From assembly GCA_001596135.1 (NCBI GenBank), contig CP014773.1:2852001-2916000 (forward strand): 64,000 nucleotides of DNA. Direction: 5' to 3'. Under the pieces are notes generated by a model that was not told the origin of the DNA, searched no databases, and worked only from the letters and a program-made list of their open reading frames with translations. The stretch is from Mucilaginibacter sp. PAMC 26640. GTDB taxonomy: Bacteria > Bacteroidota > Bacteroidia > Sphingobacteriales > Sphingobacteriaceae. Made by a program: the position numbers and the translations under genes. Of the stretch, positions 43,151 to 52,941 are shown in pieces (position 1 is the first letter of the stretch; every line of letters begins with the position of its first letter).

Positions 43151-43924
43151 ATGAAAATCTACGCAAAAATGCGCTCCGTTTTATTGCTCTTATTTGTGCT
43201 GTTAACAGTTAGTTCAATGGCTTCGGCCGCAAGCGGATATTACTATCAGATAAAAATTTACCACTTTAAGAATGATGTACAGGAGCAAGCGGTAGATAGC
43301 TACCTAAAGGATTCATACCTACCGGTGCTGCACAAGTTAGGTGTTAAGAATGTTGGGGTATTTAAACCAATGGCTACCGATACTGCCAAGCGCACCTATG
43401 TATTCATCCCATTTAAATCATGGAAGGACCTGCAGGATTTTGATAGCAAGGTTGTAGATGCAGAAGATGGCGCAGGTAAAGCCTATTTGGATGCGGCATA
43501 TAACCAGGCCCCTTATACCCGAATGGAAACCATCGTTTTATCGGCATTCGCTACCCGCACTTCCCCGGTAGTTCCTAAACTCGCTGCACCAAAAGCCGAC
43601 CGCGTTTATGAACTGCGCAGCTATGAAAGCCCTACCGAAAAATTACACTACAATAAAGTGAAAATGTTCAATAGCGGCGAAACGGATCTGTTCGACAGGA
43701 TCAATTCCAACCCGGTATTTTACGGCAGCGTTGTAGCCGGCAGCCACATGCCCAACCTAATGTATATGACCGCGTATAATAGTATGGCCGATAGGGATAA
43801 ACATTGGGATGCTTTTGGCTCAGCACCTGAGTGGAAAGCATTGATTGCGCAGGATCAATATAAGAACAATGTATCCCGCAATGATATTGTGTTTTTGCAC
43901 CCAACCGATTATTCCGACTTTTAA
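43151..43924 (+). CDS. exported NIPSNAP-family protein
   Basis: 257 aa; signal peptide cleaved about residue 26 ('SMASAAS'). Two NIPSNAP (dimeric alpha/beta-barrel) repeats: ~28-130 ('YYYQIKIYHFKNDVQEQAVDSYL') and ~145-255 ('DRVYELRSYESPTEKLHYNKVKMFNSGETDLF', 'PNLMYMTAYNSMADRDKHWDAF'). Biochemical role unknown. Starts a plus-strand run with the FAD oxidoreductase 10 bp downstream. Confidence 0.85.
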   Translation: MKIYAKMRSVLLLLFVLLTVSSMASAASGYYYQIKIYHFKNDVQEQAVDSYLKDSYLPVLHKLGVKNVGVFKPMATDTAKRTYVFIPFKSWKDLQDFDSKVVDAEDGAGKAYLDAAYNQAPYTRMETIVLSAFATRTSPVVPKLAAPKADRVYELRSYESPTEKLHYNKVKMFNSGETDLFDRINSNPVFYGSVVAGSHMPNLMYMTAYNSMADRDKHWDAFGSAPEWKALIAQDQYKNNVSRNDIVFLHPTDYSDF

Positions 43925-43933
43925 TTTTACCGG

Positions 43934-45385
43934 ATGAAGCGCGAACCACGCGATTATGATGCTGTGATCGTCGGCTCCGGGCCAAATGGCCTGGCGGCGG
44001 CAATCCTGATGCAACAAAACGGCCTGAACGTGTTGCTGCTTGAAGGCAAGGACACTATAGGCGGAGGCCTCCGCACGGCAGAACTTACCCTGCCGGGCTT
44101 TAAGCATGATATCTGTTCGGCCATACACCCGCTGGCAGCTGCTTCTCCTTACTTTAAAACATTGCCGCTGCAGGATTATGGCCTCCGGTACATTTACCCG
44201 GAAATAGATGCCGCACATCCTTTAGATAACGGCACTGCTGCAATTTTAAAAGGCGGGGTAGCTGATACCGCTAAACTGCTGGGCGCTGATGAGGCAATTT
44301 ACCGCCGTATATTAGGGTCGGTTGCAAAAGCGTGGCCATTGATCGACAGCGACGTTTTAGGTCCGCTGCATTTTCCAAAACATCCGCTGGCACTTGCAAG
44401 CTTTGGGTTAAAAGCCTTACCGCCGTCTACATGGCTGGCGGGGCAATTTAAAACCGAGGCGGGGAAAGCATTGATAGCCGGAATGGCGGCACATAGTATG
44501 CAGCCGCTTAGCAATGCAGCAACATCCGCCATTGCGCTGGTGCTGATGACGGCCGGCAACCTGGGCGGCTGGCCAATTCCTAAGGGTGGATCGGAAAGTA
44601 TTGCAAATGCCCTTGCAGCGCATTTTAAGGCCCTGGGCGGCAAGATTGAGACTGGAGTATACATTACTTCGCTCAGTCAACTGCCTTCTGCTCATGCCGT
44701 GTTATTTGATGTTTCACCAAAGCAATTGCTACAGATAGCAGGGCATAAGTTTTCATCCCTTTATAGATGGCAGTTGGAACGGTACCGTTATGGAATGGGT
44801 GTGTATAAAGTAGACTGGGCGCTTGATGATGCGATTCCATTTACTTCTGCAGCCTGCCGGCAAGCCGGAACCGTGCACTTGGGGAACACTTTCAGTGAGA
44901 TCAGACTGGCCGAACAGCAAACCTGGAATGGCGGCCACCCCGACAAACCTTACGTACTATTGGCACAGCAAAGCCTTTTTGACCATACCCGCGCGCCAGC
45001 CGGTAAGCATACGGTTTGGGCCTACTGCCATGTGCCCAATGGCTCCACCATAAACATGACGGAAACCATCGAGAAACAGGTGGAACGTTTCGCGCCCGGT
45101 TTTCGTGAACGCATCCTGGCTAAACACACCATGGATACCGCACAGGTAGAAGCATATAACCCTAATTATATCGGTGGTGATATCAATGGCGGGGTGATCG
45201 ATATAAGGCAATTGTTTACCCGGCCGGCTCTGCGGTATTCGCCCTATAAGACCTCTGAAAAAGGCATTTACCTTTGCTCTGCTTCTACGCCACCGGGTGG
45301 GGGCGTGCATGGCATGTGCGGGTACTGGTCGGCCAAACGGGCCCTAAATGAGGTGTTTAATATTACGGTTAACGGTTTGAAATAA
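43934..45385 (+). CDS. phytoene-dehydrogenase-like NAD(P)/FAD oxidoreductase
   Basis: 483 aa, no signal peptide. FAD-binding 'YDAVIVGSGPNGLAAAILMQQNGLNVLLLEG' (dinucleotide fold, 8-38) and 'GGGLRTAELTLPGFKHDICSAIHP', the PYROXD2/CrtI-like pattern; the C-terminal FAD motif is 'CSASTPPGGGVHGMCGYWSAKRAL'. Substrate unknown; carotenoid synthesis is not supported by neighbours. Coupled to the NIPSNAP gene (10 bp gap) and followed within 11 bp by a GH88 gene. Confidence 0.85.
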   Translation: MKREPRDYDAVIVGSGPNGLAAAILMQQNGLNVLLLEGKDTIGGGLRTAELTLPGFKHDICSAIHPLAAASPYFKTLPLQDYGLRYIYPEIDAAHPLDNGTAAILKGGVADTAKLLGADEAIYRRILGSVAKAWPLIDSDVLGPLHFPKHPLALASFGLKALPPSTWLAGQFKTEAGKALIAGMAAHSMQPLSNAATSAIALVLMTAGNLGGWPIPKGGSESIANALAAHFKALGGKIETGVYITSLSQLPSAHAVLFDVSPKQLLQIAGHKFSSLYRWQLERYRYGMGVYKVDWALDDAIPFTSAACRQAGTVHLGNTFSEIRLAEQQTWNGGHPDKPYVLLAQQSLFDHTRAPAGKHTVWAYCHVPNGSTINMTETIEKQVERFAPGFRERILAKHTMDTAQVEAYNPNYIGGDINGGVIDIRQLFTRPALRYSPYKTSEKGIYLCSASTPPGGGVHGMCGYWSAKRALNEVFNITVNGLK

Positions 45386-45395
45386 ACATATAGTG

Positions 45396-46604
45396 ATGAG
45401 ATTAAAAAGTATCCAATCGGTAGTTGTTTGCCTGCTGATGATTGGCACAGCATTCGCGCAGCAAAAAAATGCGCTGGTGCCAAAAAGAGAGATGCTGGCG
45501 GTGATCAAGAGAAATATGTCGTTTGCCGGTGCGCAGTATAAATATATGGCTGCCGGATTGAAGCCGGGCGAGTTTCCCAAAACCTATCATCCGGATATAA
45601 AAAAATTCGAAACAAGCAATTCGGGCTGGTGGTGCAGTGGTTTTTACCCGGGCACGCTTCTTAATATTTATGAAGAGACTAAAGATCCCGCACTTAAAGC
45701 GGAGGCCGGCCACATGCTGGATAGCCTGACCAAAGAACAATTTAACACCCACACGCACGATTTGGGTTTTATGATGTATTGCAGTTTTGGTACAGCCAAC
45801 AGATTGCAACCGTCGGATACCTATAAACAGATCCTGCTCAATAGCGCCAAATCATTAAGCACCCGTTTTAACCCCAAAGTAGGCTGTATCAAATCCTGGG
45901 ATTCAAAGCCATCAGATTTTTTGGTGATCATCGATAATATGATGAACCTGGAACTGCTGTTTTGGGCAACCCGAACCTCCGGCGATTCCAGCTACTACAA
46001 AATTGCAGTAACGCATGCCAATACCACCATGGTGAACCATTACCGGCCGGATTACAGTTCCTACCACCTGGTCAATTACAACGCAATAACCGGTGCAGTG
46101 CAGGAAAGGAAGACTGCGCAAGGTTTTGGCAACGAGTCGGCATGGGCCAGGGGACAAGCCTGGGGACTTTATGGTTTCACGGTGATGTACCGGGAAACGA
46201 AAGATAAAAAGTATCTCGACCAGGCCAACCAGATTGCAAACTTCCTGCTCAATAATCCAAATTTGCCTGCCGACAAGATCCCATACTGGGATTTTAATGC
46301 GACCAATATTCCTAATGCTTTGCGCGATGCTTCGGCCGCTGCTATTACAGCTTCGGCCTTGCTGGAACTATGCCGCTATACCGGCGAGGCTGATGCAAAA
46401 AACTATTTCGGCGTTGCCGAAACCATCCTTAGGAATTTATCTAGCCCGAAGTATATGGCCAGGCCAAGATCAAATGGCGGCTTTTTGCTGATGCACAGCG
46501 TAGGCCATTTCCCGGCAGGTACAGAAATTGATGTACCACTTACCTACGCCGACTATTATTTTGTGGAAGCGATGAAACGGTATGAGGGCTTTGGTGGCAA
46601 ATAA
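45396..46604 (+). CDS. GH88 family unsaturated glucuronyl/galacturonyl hydrolase
   Basis: 402 aa from the ATG at 45396 (a GTG one codon earlier is also possible), with signal peptide (~1-20, 'VCLLMIGTAFA' then QQK). (alpha/alpha)6 barrel with 'GWWCSGFYPGTLLNIYEET', the catalytic Asp regions 'HTHDLGFMMYCSFG' and 'IIDNMMNLELLFWA', and 'ESAWARGQAWGLYGFTVMYRET'. It removes unsaturated uronic acids from oligosaccharides released by polysaccharide lyases. No lyase lies in the window. Convergent with the YhcH-like gene, 3 bp apart. Confidence 0.92.
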   Translation: MRLKSIQSVVVCLLMIGTAFAQQKNALVPKREMLAVIKRNMSFAGAQYKYMAAGLKPGEFPKTYHPDIKKFETSNSGWWCSGFYPGTLLNIYEETKDPALKAEAGHMLDSLTKEQFNTHTHDLGFMMYCSFGTANRLQPSDTYKQILLNSAKSLSTRFNPKVGCIKSWDSKPSDFLVIIDNMMNLELLFWATRTSGDSSYYKIAVTHANTTMVNHYRPDYSSYHLVNYNAITGAVQERKTAQGFGNESAWARGQAWGLYGFTVMYRETKDKKYLDQANQIANFLLNNPNLPADKIPYWDFNATNIPNALRDASAAAITASALLELCRYTGEADAKNYFGVAETILRNLSSPKYMARPRSNGGFLLMHSVGHFPAGTEIDVPLTYADYYFVEAMKRYEGFGGK

Positions 46605-46607
46605 CTG

Positions 46608-47231
46608 CTAGTTTATAAATGCAATTTTAATCACCATCTTTTTCACCCTGTCCGTTTTATTTACGCCAATATTAGCCTGGTGAATTTCGCCCGGGAAAAA
46701 CAGGAAGAACTCGGTTGGCTTAGCGAGGGCGTAGTGGCCTATCGTATAGTAATTTTCAACGTCTTTGGTGGGGTCATACGGTTTGGTGACAATAACGGTG
46801 TCCGTTTTACCCCGTTCGTAGATCCTTTCCCGCCCTCTAATCACATAGTGCAGGTCGATAAAACGCTTATGACTCTCAAATGCGGCGGTATCTAAAGGTT
46901 TCGGTTCGCCTTCGCTGATGGTGGCATAAGCCTGGTCCCCGTCAATAGGGTATTTGCCCGGCGCCATCAATTCCAGGTTCCTGTCGCGCAGAAAGTCGAC
47001 CACTTTATCCCAGGTAACTTTATTGGTTTGGTACTGGCGGGCAAATTCAACTACATTAAAGGGTTCGTGCACGTTTAGCGTTAGGCGGTTAGCCCATACT
47101 TTTTCTTTGTACCACACCCGGGCAGTCTTTTCAGTCCAGTTGGCGCCGGCTGTCTGCGCTTTGCAGATACAGGTGATCAGTAAAAACGCAATAAAAAGGC
47201 AGAGGCGCTTGCCTGGTGGTAAATGTTTCAT
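46608..47231 (-). CDS. exported YhcH/YjgK/YiaL (DUF386) family protein
   Basis: 207 aa with signal peptide (~1-25, 'LCLFIAFLLITCICKA'). The cupin-like DUF386 domain fills the rest: 'GKYPIDGDQAYATISEGEPK', 'FESHKRFIDLHYVIRGRERI', 'FLFFPGEIHQANIG', with the His/Glu residues that bind metal. Members are linked to sugar anomerisation, e.g. of sialic-acid or alginate-type sugars; an exported form next to GH88 fits uronate handling. Divergent from the TMEM175-like gene. Confidence 0.88.
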   Translation of the reverse strand: MKHLPPGKRLCLFIAFLLITCICKAQTAGANWTEKTARVWYKEKVWANRLTLNVHEPFNVVEFARQYQTNKVTWDKVVDFLRDRNLELMAPGKYPIDGDQAYATISEGEPKPLDTAAFESHKRFIDLHYVIRGRERIYERGKTDTVIVTKPYDPTKDVENYYTIGHYALAKPTEFFLFFPGEIHQANIGVNKTDRVKKMVIKIAFIN

Positions 47232-47299
47232 AGCTTAGGTTGGTTTTAGCAGGTTGGTTGGCTAAAGCTAAAAATTTACAAGCTAATAATTTAAACAAA

Positions 47300-47881
47300 A
47301 TGGGTAAAGGGCGCTTAGAAGCATTCAGCGACGGGGTTATTGCCATCATCATTACCATTATGGTGCTGGAGCTTAAGGTGCCGCATGATGCCAGCTTGGC
47401 GGGGCTGCTACATTTATTGCCAGTGTTTATCAGCTATGTGCTTAGTTTCGTTTACGTAGGAATTTATTGGAACAACCATCACCACATGTTTCATGCTGTG
47501 AAATCAATAACAGGGGGTATCTTGTGGGCAAACCTGCATTTGCTGTTCTGGCTGTCGCTCGTCCCATTTGTTACTGCTTGGATGGGCGAAAATCACTTTG
47601 CCAAATGGCCCGTGATCTGGTACGGCGCAGTGCTTATTATGACCGCTTTGGCTTACATCATTCTTGCCAGAAAGCTAATTAAACACCACGGTGAACATTC
47701 TTTGCTGGCCGATGCCATAGGCAGCGATACCAAGGGGAAGTTTTCACTTGCCATCTATGTCACTGCAGTAGGCGTCTCATTCATTTACTCGTGGATTGGA
47801 TTTGCACTTTACATCGTGGTAGCTTGCATTTGGTTTATTCCCGATAGGCGAATTGAACGAAAATTGAGAGAGACCGATTGA
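47300..47881 (+). CDS. TMEM175-family (DUF1211) potassium-channel-like protein
   Basis: 193 aa from the ATG at 47300; an earlier in-frame Met (47240) adds an unrelated stretch. First helix carries the family signature 'RLEAFSDGVIAIIITIMVLELKVP'; six membrane helices in all. Bacterial members form tetrameric K+ leak channels. Physiological role here unknown. Confidence 0.87.
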   Translation: MGKGRLEAFSDGVIAIIITIMVLELKVPHDASLAGLLHLLPVFISYVLSFVYVGIYWNNHHHMFHAVKSITGGILWANLHLLFWLSLVPFVTAWMGENHFAKWPVIWYGAVLIMTALAYIILARKLIKHHGEHSLLADAIGSDTKGKFSLAIYVTAVGVSFIYSWIGFALYIVVACIWFIPDRRIERKLRETD

Positions 47882-47897
47882 TACAGTAGCTATCAGT

Positions 47898-48545
47898 TTA
47901 AGTCAACTCCTTCATCAGCTTGTCGAACGCTTCTTTTAATTCAGCCAGTTCAGTTTCTACTTTGCTTAAGCGGGCTTCCATGTCGGCGGAAGATCGTCGT
48001 ACCGGTTGCTCATCAAGGCCATCATCTTCCGGCACCGTGCCGCCTAACAGGTGGCGGTAGCGCACTTCTTTTTGTCCGGCGCGTTTTGGCAACTGCAGCA
48101 GGTAAGGCATATCGCCATCGGCCAATTTTTCTAAGATGGTTTGCACCTCTTCCAGATCGTCAAATTCATACATCCGGCCTGAGTTGGAATTGATTTCGCC
48201 GGGGGTAAGTGGTCCGCGCAAAATCAGCAGGCAAAGAACGGTAACCTCTGCAGGCACCACCGGGAAAACAATCCCGAAGTTGTGTTTATACTTAATTGCC
48301 CTGCTGCTGCCTCCTGTTGCAGTTGAGGTGAGGCCTTTGCGTTTTAAAGTATCTAAAGCCTGCATTACTTCGTTCTCACTGTAATCGACTACCGGCTTGC
48401 GTGATGATTTCTGGTTGCAGGCCAATGTGAGGCCGTTCAGGGTCATCGGGTAATAATCGGGCGTAGTTTTGCTTTTTTCCATCAGCGAGCCCAGCACGCG
48501 TAGTTCAGTATCGGTTAAAACGGGTAAAGTTTGCGGAGTATCCAT
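47898..48545 (-). CDS. YceH/DUF480 family protein
   Basis: 215 aa from the ATG at 48545 (a TTG two codons earlier is not needed). Winged-helix pair typical of YceH: 'LTDTELRVLGSLMEKSKTTPDYYPMTLNGL', 'ACNQKSSRKPVVDYSENEV', 'VTVLCLLILRGPLTPGEINSNSGRMYEF' and a C-terminal coiled coil ('SADMEARLSKVETELAELKEAFDKLM'). Cytoplasmic, function not established. Convergent with the TMEM175-like gene. Confidence 0.9.
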   Translation of the reverse strand: MDTPQTLPVLTDTELRVLGSLMEKSKTTPDYYPMTLNGLTLACNQKSSRKPVVDYSENEVMQALDTLKRKGLTSTATGGSSRAIKYKHNFGIVFPVVPAEVTVLCLLILRGPLTPGEINSNSGRMYEFDDLEEVQTILEKLADGDMPYLLQLPKRAGQKEVRYRHLLGGTVPEDDGLDEQPVRRSSADMEARLSKVETELAELKEAFDKLMKELT

Positions 48546-48838
48546 ACGCAAATATAATATTGTTTAGGAGTTTGCAGTAGCCGTTTAAAACGGGTTGCCC
48601 GGTGGCGAGTTACCGGAATCCGAAATCACAATACAGGGTTAACCCAACTGAACCTTTTTTGAATGGTAGTCTTTTTAAATAATTGTATATCAGTCAATTT
48701 TAAAATTTTTAGTTAGGCGATGTTAACCTTGTGCTGTTCTCATGTTAGTTTAATTCTACCACATTTTAATCTCAATGATTTGACATATTTTAAAAATCTG
48801 ACAAATCTGTTTACCCGGCTGAGTAACTTCGCTGTTAA

Positions 48839-49654
48839 ATGACAGTAAGTATTTTAGGTTGCGGATGGTATGGACTGGCGCTGGCAAAGGCCCTGGTTGC
48901 GGATGGTATAACGGTTAAAGGTTCCACCACTTCGGGTGAGAAGCTGCCTTTATTGGAAGCAGAAAATATCAGGCCCTTCCTGGTCGATTTATCTGCCGAA
49001 CAGCCATCTCTCAATCCCGATTTTTTCAATTGCGATTTACTGATTATTGCTATCCCGCCAGGGGCGCGTTCAGGGCGGGGTGGGGAGTATGTGCCTAAGT
49101 TGAAACGAGCTTTAACTGCTATTATTGAATCTGGTATAAAAAAGGTGATCCTGATTAGTTCAACAGGTGTTTATGCTGATCTGAATAAAGAGGTTAACGA
49201 ATTAACCGATCCCCAGCCCAATACCCAGGCAGGGAATATATTATTAGATGCTGAACAACTGTTTAGTAATCAAGCCGGTTTTAAAACCACCATTATTCGC
49301 TTTGGCGGACTGGTTGGCCCGGCTCGTGATCCGGGTAGGTTTTTCGGCGGAAAAAAAGATTTGCCAAATGGCCTTGCACCGGTCAATTTGATTCACCTGA
49401 CCGATTGTATCGGTATTACAAAAGCCGTTATTGCGCAGGATATATTTGGGTTTGTTATCAACGCCTGCTCGCCGGATCACCCTGAAAAGCAGGTATTTTA
49501 TACGAAGGCTGCAGCTAAAGCCGGATTGGATCTGCCTGAGTTTCTACCCGAATTAACGGACTGGAAAACAGTCAACAGCGTTATTGTGGGCAACAAATTG
49601 AATTACCGGTTTCAAATTGATAACTGGGCGAATTGGTTGAATACTGAGGCATGA
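48839..49654 (+). CDS. SDR/NAD(P)-binding epimerase-like protein, YeeZ type
   Basis: 271 aa, atypical short-chain dehydrogenase. Rossmann 'TVSILGCGWYGLALAKALVADG' (2-23), strand-turn 'LLIIAIPPGARSGRGGEYV', 'KVILISSTGVYADLNKEV' and 'IIRFGGLVGPARDPGRFFGGK'. The YxxxK motif is not obvious, which is usual in the YeeZ group. Substrate unknown; cytoplasmic. A 109-bp repeat array starts about 15 bp behind its stop codon. Confidence 0.85.
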   Translation: MTVSILGCGWYGLALAKALVADGITVKGSTTSGEKLPLLEAENIRPFLVDLSAEQPSLNPDFFNCDLLIIAIPPGARSGRGGEYVPKLKRALTAIIESGIKKVILISSTGVYADLNKEVNELTDPQPNTQAGNILLDAEQLFSNQAGFKTTIIRFGGLVGPARDPGRFFGGKKDLPNGLAPVNLIHLTDCIGITKAVIAQDIFGFVINACSPDHPEKQVFYTKAAAKAGLDLPEFLPELTDWKTVNSVIVGNKLNYRFQIDNWANWLNTEA

Positions 49655-49670
49655 TGGCTTTGCCGCTTTG

Positions 49671-50286
49671 TCATCCTTCAGCCCTTTGTCATCCTGACGA
49701 AGGAAGGATCTATTAAACGCCATGCATGATATGCCTATCGGTTAACAGATGCTTCGTGCCTCAGCAGGACAACGTTGTTCTTTTCCCAATTGTCATTCTG
49801 ACGAAGGAAGGATCTGCTAAACGCCCTGCATTGTGCGTGATGCCTATCGGTTAACAGATGCTTCGTTCCTCAGCACGACAACGTTGTTTTTTCCCAATTG
49901 CCATCCTGACGAAGGAAGAATCTGCTAAAGGCCCTGCATTGTGCGCGATGCCTATCGGTTAACAGATGCTTCATTCCTCAGCGGGACAACGTTGTTCTTT
50001 TCCCAATTGTCATCCTTACGATGGAAGGATTTGTTAAACGCCCTGCATTGTGCGTGATGCCTATCGGTTAACAAATGCTTCGTGCCTCAGCGCGACAACG
50101 TTGTTCTTTTCCCAATTGTCATCCTGACGAAGGAAGGATCTACTAAACGCCCTGCATTGTGCGCGATGCCTATCGGTTAACAAATGCTTCGTGCCTCAGC
50201 ATGACAACGTTGTTCTTTTCCCAATTGTCATCCTGACGAAGGAAGGATCTGCTAAACGCCCGGCATTGTGCGCGATGCCTGTCGGT
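49671..50286. repeat. tandem REP/BIME array, ~109-bp period, six copies
   Basis: The anchor GTCATCCTGACGAAGG (with small changes) recurs at 49688, 49792, 49900, 50009, 50118 and 50227, i.e. spacings 104, 108, 109, 109, 109. Each unit also carries GATGCTTCGTGCCTCAGC, which is the same REP-type sequence in inverted form, so a unit is a pair of inverted REPs. The last unit runs into the stop codon of the rhamnosidase gene. No gene inside. Confidence 0.9.
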
Positions 50287-52941
50287 TTATCTAACCTCAA
50301 ATTTGTAACTACCTGCGTTAACATTGTACATACCCTTAACCGGAACTAATTTACCGGCCAGGTAAACCTTTTTCCCTTGCGGAAATATAATGGCGGCCGT
50401 TGTGTTTGCAGGTACAGTAACATCATAAACCACAGCAGTACCATTCTTTTTCCATGAGGAAACGATCTTTCCGTATGGGCCGGTATGCGCCGAGTTGAAT
50501 TCATTTAGTCCAGCTACAAAATTGGGCTTCAGTATCACGTTTTTAAAGCCGGGGTGCAGCTCATCCGGCTGAATGCCGCCAATGCCACGGTAAAGCCATG
50601 CGCCAATACCGCCAAACATAATGTGGTTTAAGGATATATCGTGCTTGGCATCAATGGCCCAGTTCTCGTAAAGTGTTGTTGCACCATTTACCATCCACCA
50701 GCCCCATGAAGGGTAGGTTTCCTGCGCAGCTATTTTGTAGGCCACATCGGCGTAGCCGTTATCGCTTAGAGCATTCATAATCGCTTTGCCACCAAGAATC
50801 CCTACATCTAAATGGAAGTTGTCGGCTTCCACCCGTTTTGCCAGGTTAGCAGCAACGCGGGCTTTATAATTATCGGGTACCAGGCCCCAATACAGCGGCA
50901 CGCTTAGTTCCGTTTGCAGGCCTTTGTTATAACTGCCGGTTTGCTCGTTCAGGTACTTTGCATTAAATGCCTTTTTTATTTTCGACTGTAAGGCGCTGTA
51001 TTTGTTGTAGTCGCCCGTTTTACCCAATAATTTTGCTGCCTTCGCCAGTATGGTCACATCAGCATAGTAATAGCAGGTAGAAGTCATCTCTACCGGCGAT
51101 ACCGATTTAACCGGCACCCAGTCGCCAAGGCCCCAGCTGGTGAGTCCGGTAGGGTACAGGTCGTTAATATGGTCAACGTACCTGCGGATGTTATCATAAT
51201 TGGCCGATAATACTTTGGTGTCGCCGTAAAAAAGGTATATATCCCAAGGGATCATGGCAATGGTGCTGGTCCAATCCGGTCCGTTGCCCCATTCATATCC
51301 CCAGCCCGCCGTTGGGATAATAGAGGGCAGCACGCCGTTGGGTTGCTGTTCATCGCGGTGGTCCGCCATCCATTTTTCGTAAACGGTTATCCCGTCGAAG
51401 TTATATAAGCCGGTTTCGGCTGCGATAATGGCGTCACCCGTCCAGCCATTCTTTTCGCGCTGCGGGCAATCTGTAGGATAACCGAACAGGTTGCTGAGGT
51501 AAGAGTTATTGGTAGCATACCATATTTTGTTGATGGTAGGGTTGGATGTGCTCACGTTGCCAATTGCAGGCACGTCGCTGTGCATAAAGTAGCCGGTAAG
51601 GCTTTCCCTGGTCAGTTGGATCGGCTCGCTGCTGCTTACCTCTACATATTGAAAACCCTTATAATTAAACTTCGGCATAAAGGTTTCTTCACCTTTACCG
51701 CTCAGAGTAAATATATCAACCTGGAAAGGGTCCTTATCATCGGTAGGGCGGTAGTGCAGGTCGATATTTGAAAGATCCACCTTGCCGTCTTTGTAAAGCC
51801 TTTCGCCATGTTTTAAGCGGATCACTGTACCGGCTTTTCCGCCAACGGTTATTTTGCTTACGCCGGAGATGTTCCTGCCAAGATCGAATACATAAATTCC
51901 GCCGTCCATTTTATTTATGGATTTCGCCGGGATCTCCTCCACCGCACGGATGGGAACTACTTGCTGCGATACAATATTTTGAGAAGGAGTAGGGCGTGCA
52001 AAAGCAGATTTCCACTTGGTATCGTCAAAGTTTACGGTGTTCCATCCGGATTGATCCAGGCGGGCATCGTAGTGCTCGGCGGTATAGATGCTGTTTAGTG
52101 TTACCGGGCTTAAATTAGTTTTCCAGCGTTCGCTGGAAGTTATGGTTTCGACGGTGCCATCCTCGTAGGTAATGCGCAGATCCATACAAAAAGTTGGCCT
52201 TGCGCGCCATGCTGCCAGGTGGAAATCCCACACAGCGGTACTTTGATGGTTATACCAGCCGTTGCCTAAGAGTACGCCAATGGCATTTTTGCCGGCGGCA
52301 ATTTGTGAGGTTACATCGTAGGTAACGTATAAGGTCCGCCTGTCGAACCGGGTGTACATGGGGTCAAGGCGGTGGTTGCCTATTTTTTGCCCGTTGATGT
52401 ACAATTCATATAATCCGGCTACGGCAATATAGGCCCTTGCCGACTTTACCTTTTTACCGGTGCTAAATGTGGTGCGGAAATACGGTGCAGGTTTTACGTT
52501 GAAGCCATTCTGATCGCTGATCCAGGTGCCTTTCCAATTGGTCATTTGCTGCATACCGGTTTCAAAGCTGTTCACAGCAGATGGGGTTGTCTTTAAACCG
52601 TCCTTATCCCACAAGATAACGCGCCAAAAATACCTGGTATAAGGCTGCAAGGCTTTTCCGTTGTAGCTGATCAGCGCGGTTTGCGACGCAACTTTGGCGG
52701 TCGACCAGCTGCTACCGTCTCCTTTTAGCACCCCTAAAGAATCCGTGCCTACAAATAACTGGTAGGCGGTTTGTTTAGCGGCAAAGCGGTCATCATTCAG
52801 CATCCAGGTTAAGCGGGGATGCAAAACATCCACACCCAGCGGGTTAACCAGGTATTCGCAGCGCAGGTTAACAGGTTGGGCAGCGAAAGAGTTGAGCGAT
52901 AAAAGTGAAAGAATGGCAAAAAGCAGACGTGGTAGTTTCAT
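50287..52941 (-). CDS. exported GH78 alpha-L-rhamnosidase
   Basis: 884 aa; signal peptide (~1-21, 'LLFAILSLLSLNSFAA'). N-terminal beta domains (the 'VNLRCEYLVNPLGVDVLHPRLTW' start is typical), a rhamnosid-N-type carbohydrate module ('YFRTTFSTGKKVKSARAYIAVAGLYELYING'), the (alpha/alpha)6 barrel with 'CPQREKNGWTGDA' (catalytic region, conserved Asp/Glu) and 'TSTCYYYADVTILAK', and a C-terminal beta-sandwich. Cleaves terminal L-rhamnose from plant or bacterial glycans and glycosides. Its stop codon directly abuts the REP array. Confidence 0.93.
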   Translation of the reverse strand: MKLPRLLFAILSLLSLNSFAAQPVNLRCEYLVNPLGVDVLHPRLTWMLNDDRFAAKQTAYQLFVGTDSLGVLKGDGSSWSTAKVASQTALISYNGKALQPYTRYFWRVILWDKDGLKTTPSAVNSFETGMQQMTNWKGTWISDQNGFNVKPAPYFRTTFSTGKKVKSARAYIAVAGLYELYINGQKIGNHRLDPMYTRFDRRTLYVTYDVTSQIAAGKNAIGVLLGNGWYNHQSTAVWDFHLAAWRARPTFCMDLRITYEDGTVETITSSERWKTNLSPVTLNSIYTAEHYDARLDQSGWNTVNFDDTKWKSAFARPTPSQNIVSQQVVPIRAVEEIPAKSINKMDGGIYVFDLGRNISGVSKITVGGKAGTVIRLKHGERLYKDGKVDLSNIDLHYRPTDDKDPFQVDIFTLSGKGEETFMPKFNYKGFQYVEVSSSEPIQLTRESLTGYFMHSDVPAIGNVSTSNPTINKIWYATNNSYLSNLFGYPTDCPQREKNGWTGDAIIAAETGLYNFDGITVYEKWMADHRDEQQPNGVLPSIIPTAGWGYEWGNGPDWTSTIAMIPWDIYLFYGDTKVLSANYDNIRRYVDHINDLYPTGLTSWGLGDWVPVKSVSPVEMTSTCYYYADVTILAKAAKLLGKTGDYNKYSALQSKIKKAFNAKYLNEQTGSYNKGLQTELSVPLYWGLVPDNYKARVAANLAKRVEADNFHLDVGILGGKAIMNALSDNGYADVAYKIAAQETYPSWGWWMVNGATTLYENWAIDAKHDISLNHIMFGGIGAWLYRGIGGIQPDELHPGFKNVILKPNFVAGLNEFNSAHTGPYGKIVSSWKKNGTAVVYDVTVPANTTAAIIFPQGKKVYLAGKLVPVKGMYNVNAGSYKFEVR

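Noticed and set aside
49671..50286. Possible CRISPR array
   Set aside because: Whole 109-bp units are repeated with little variation; there are no unique spacers and no cas genes.
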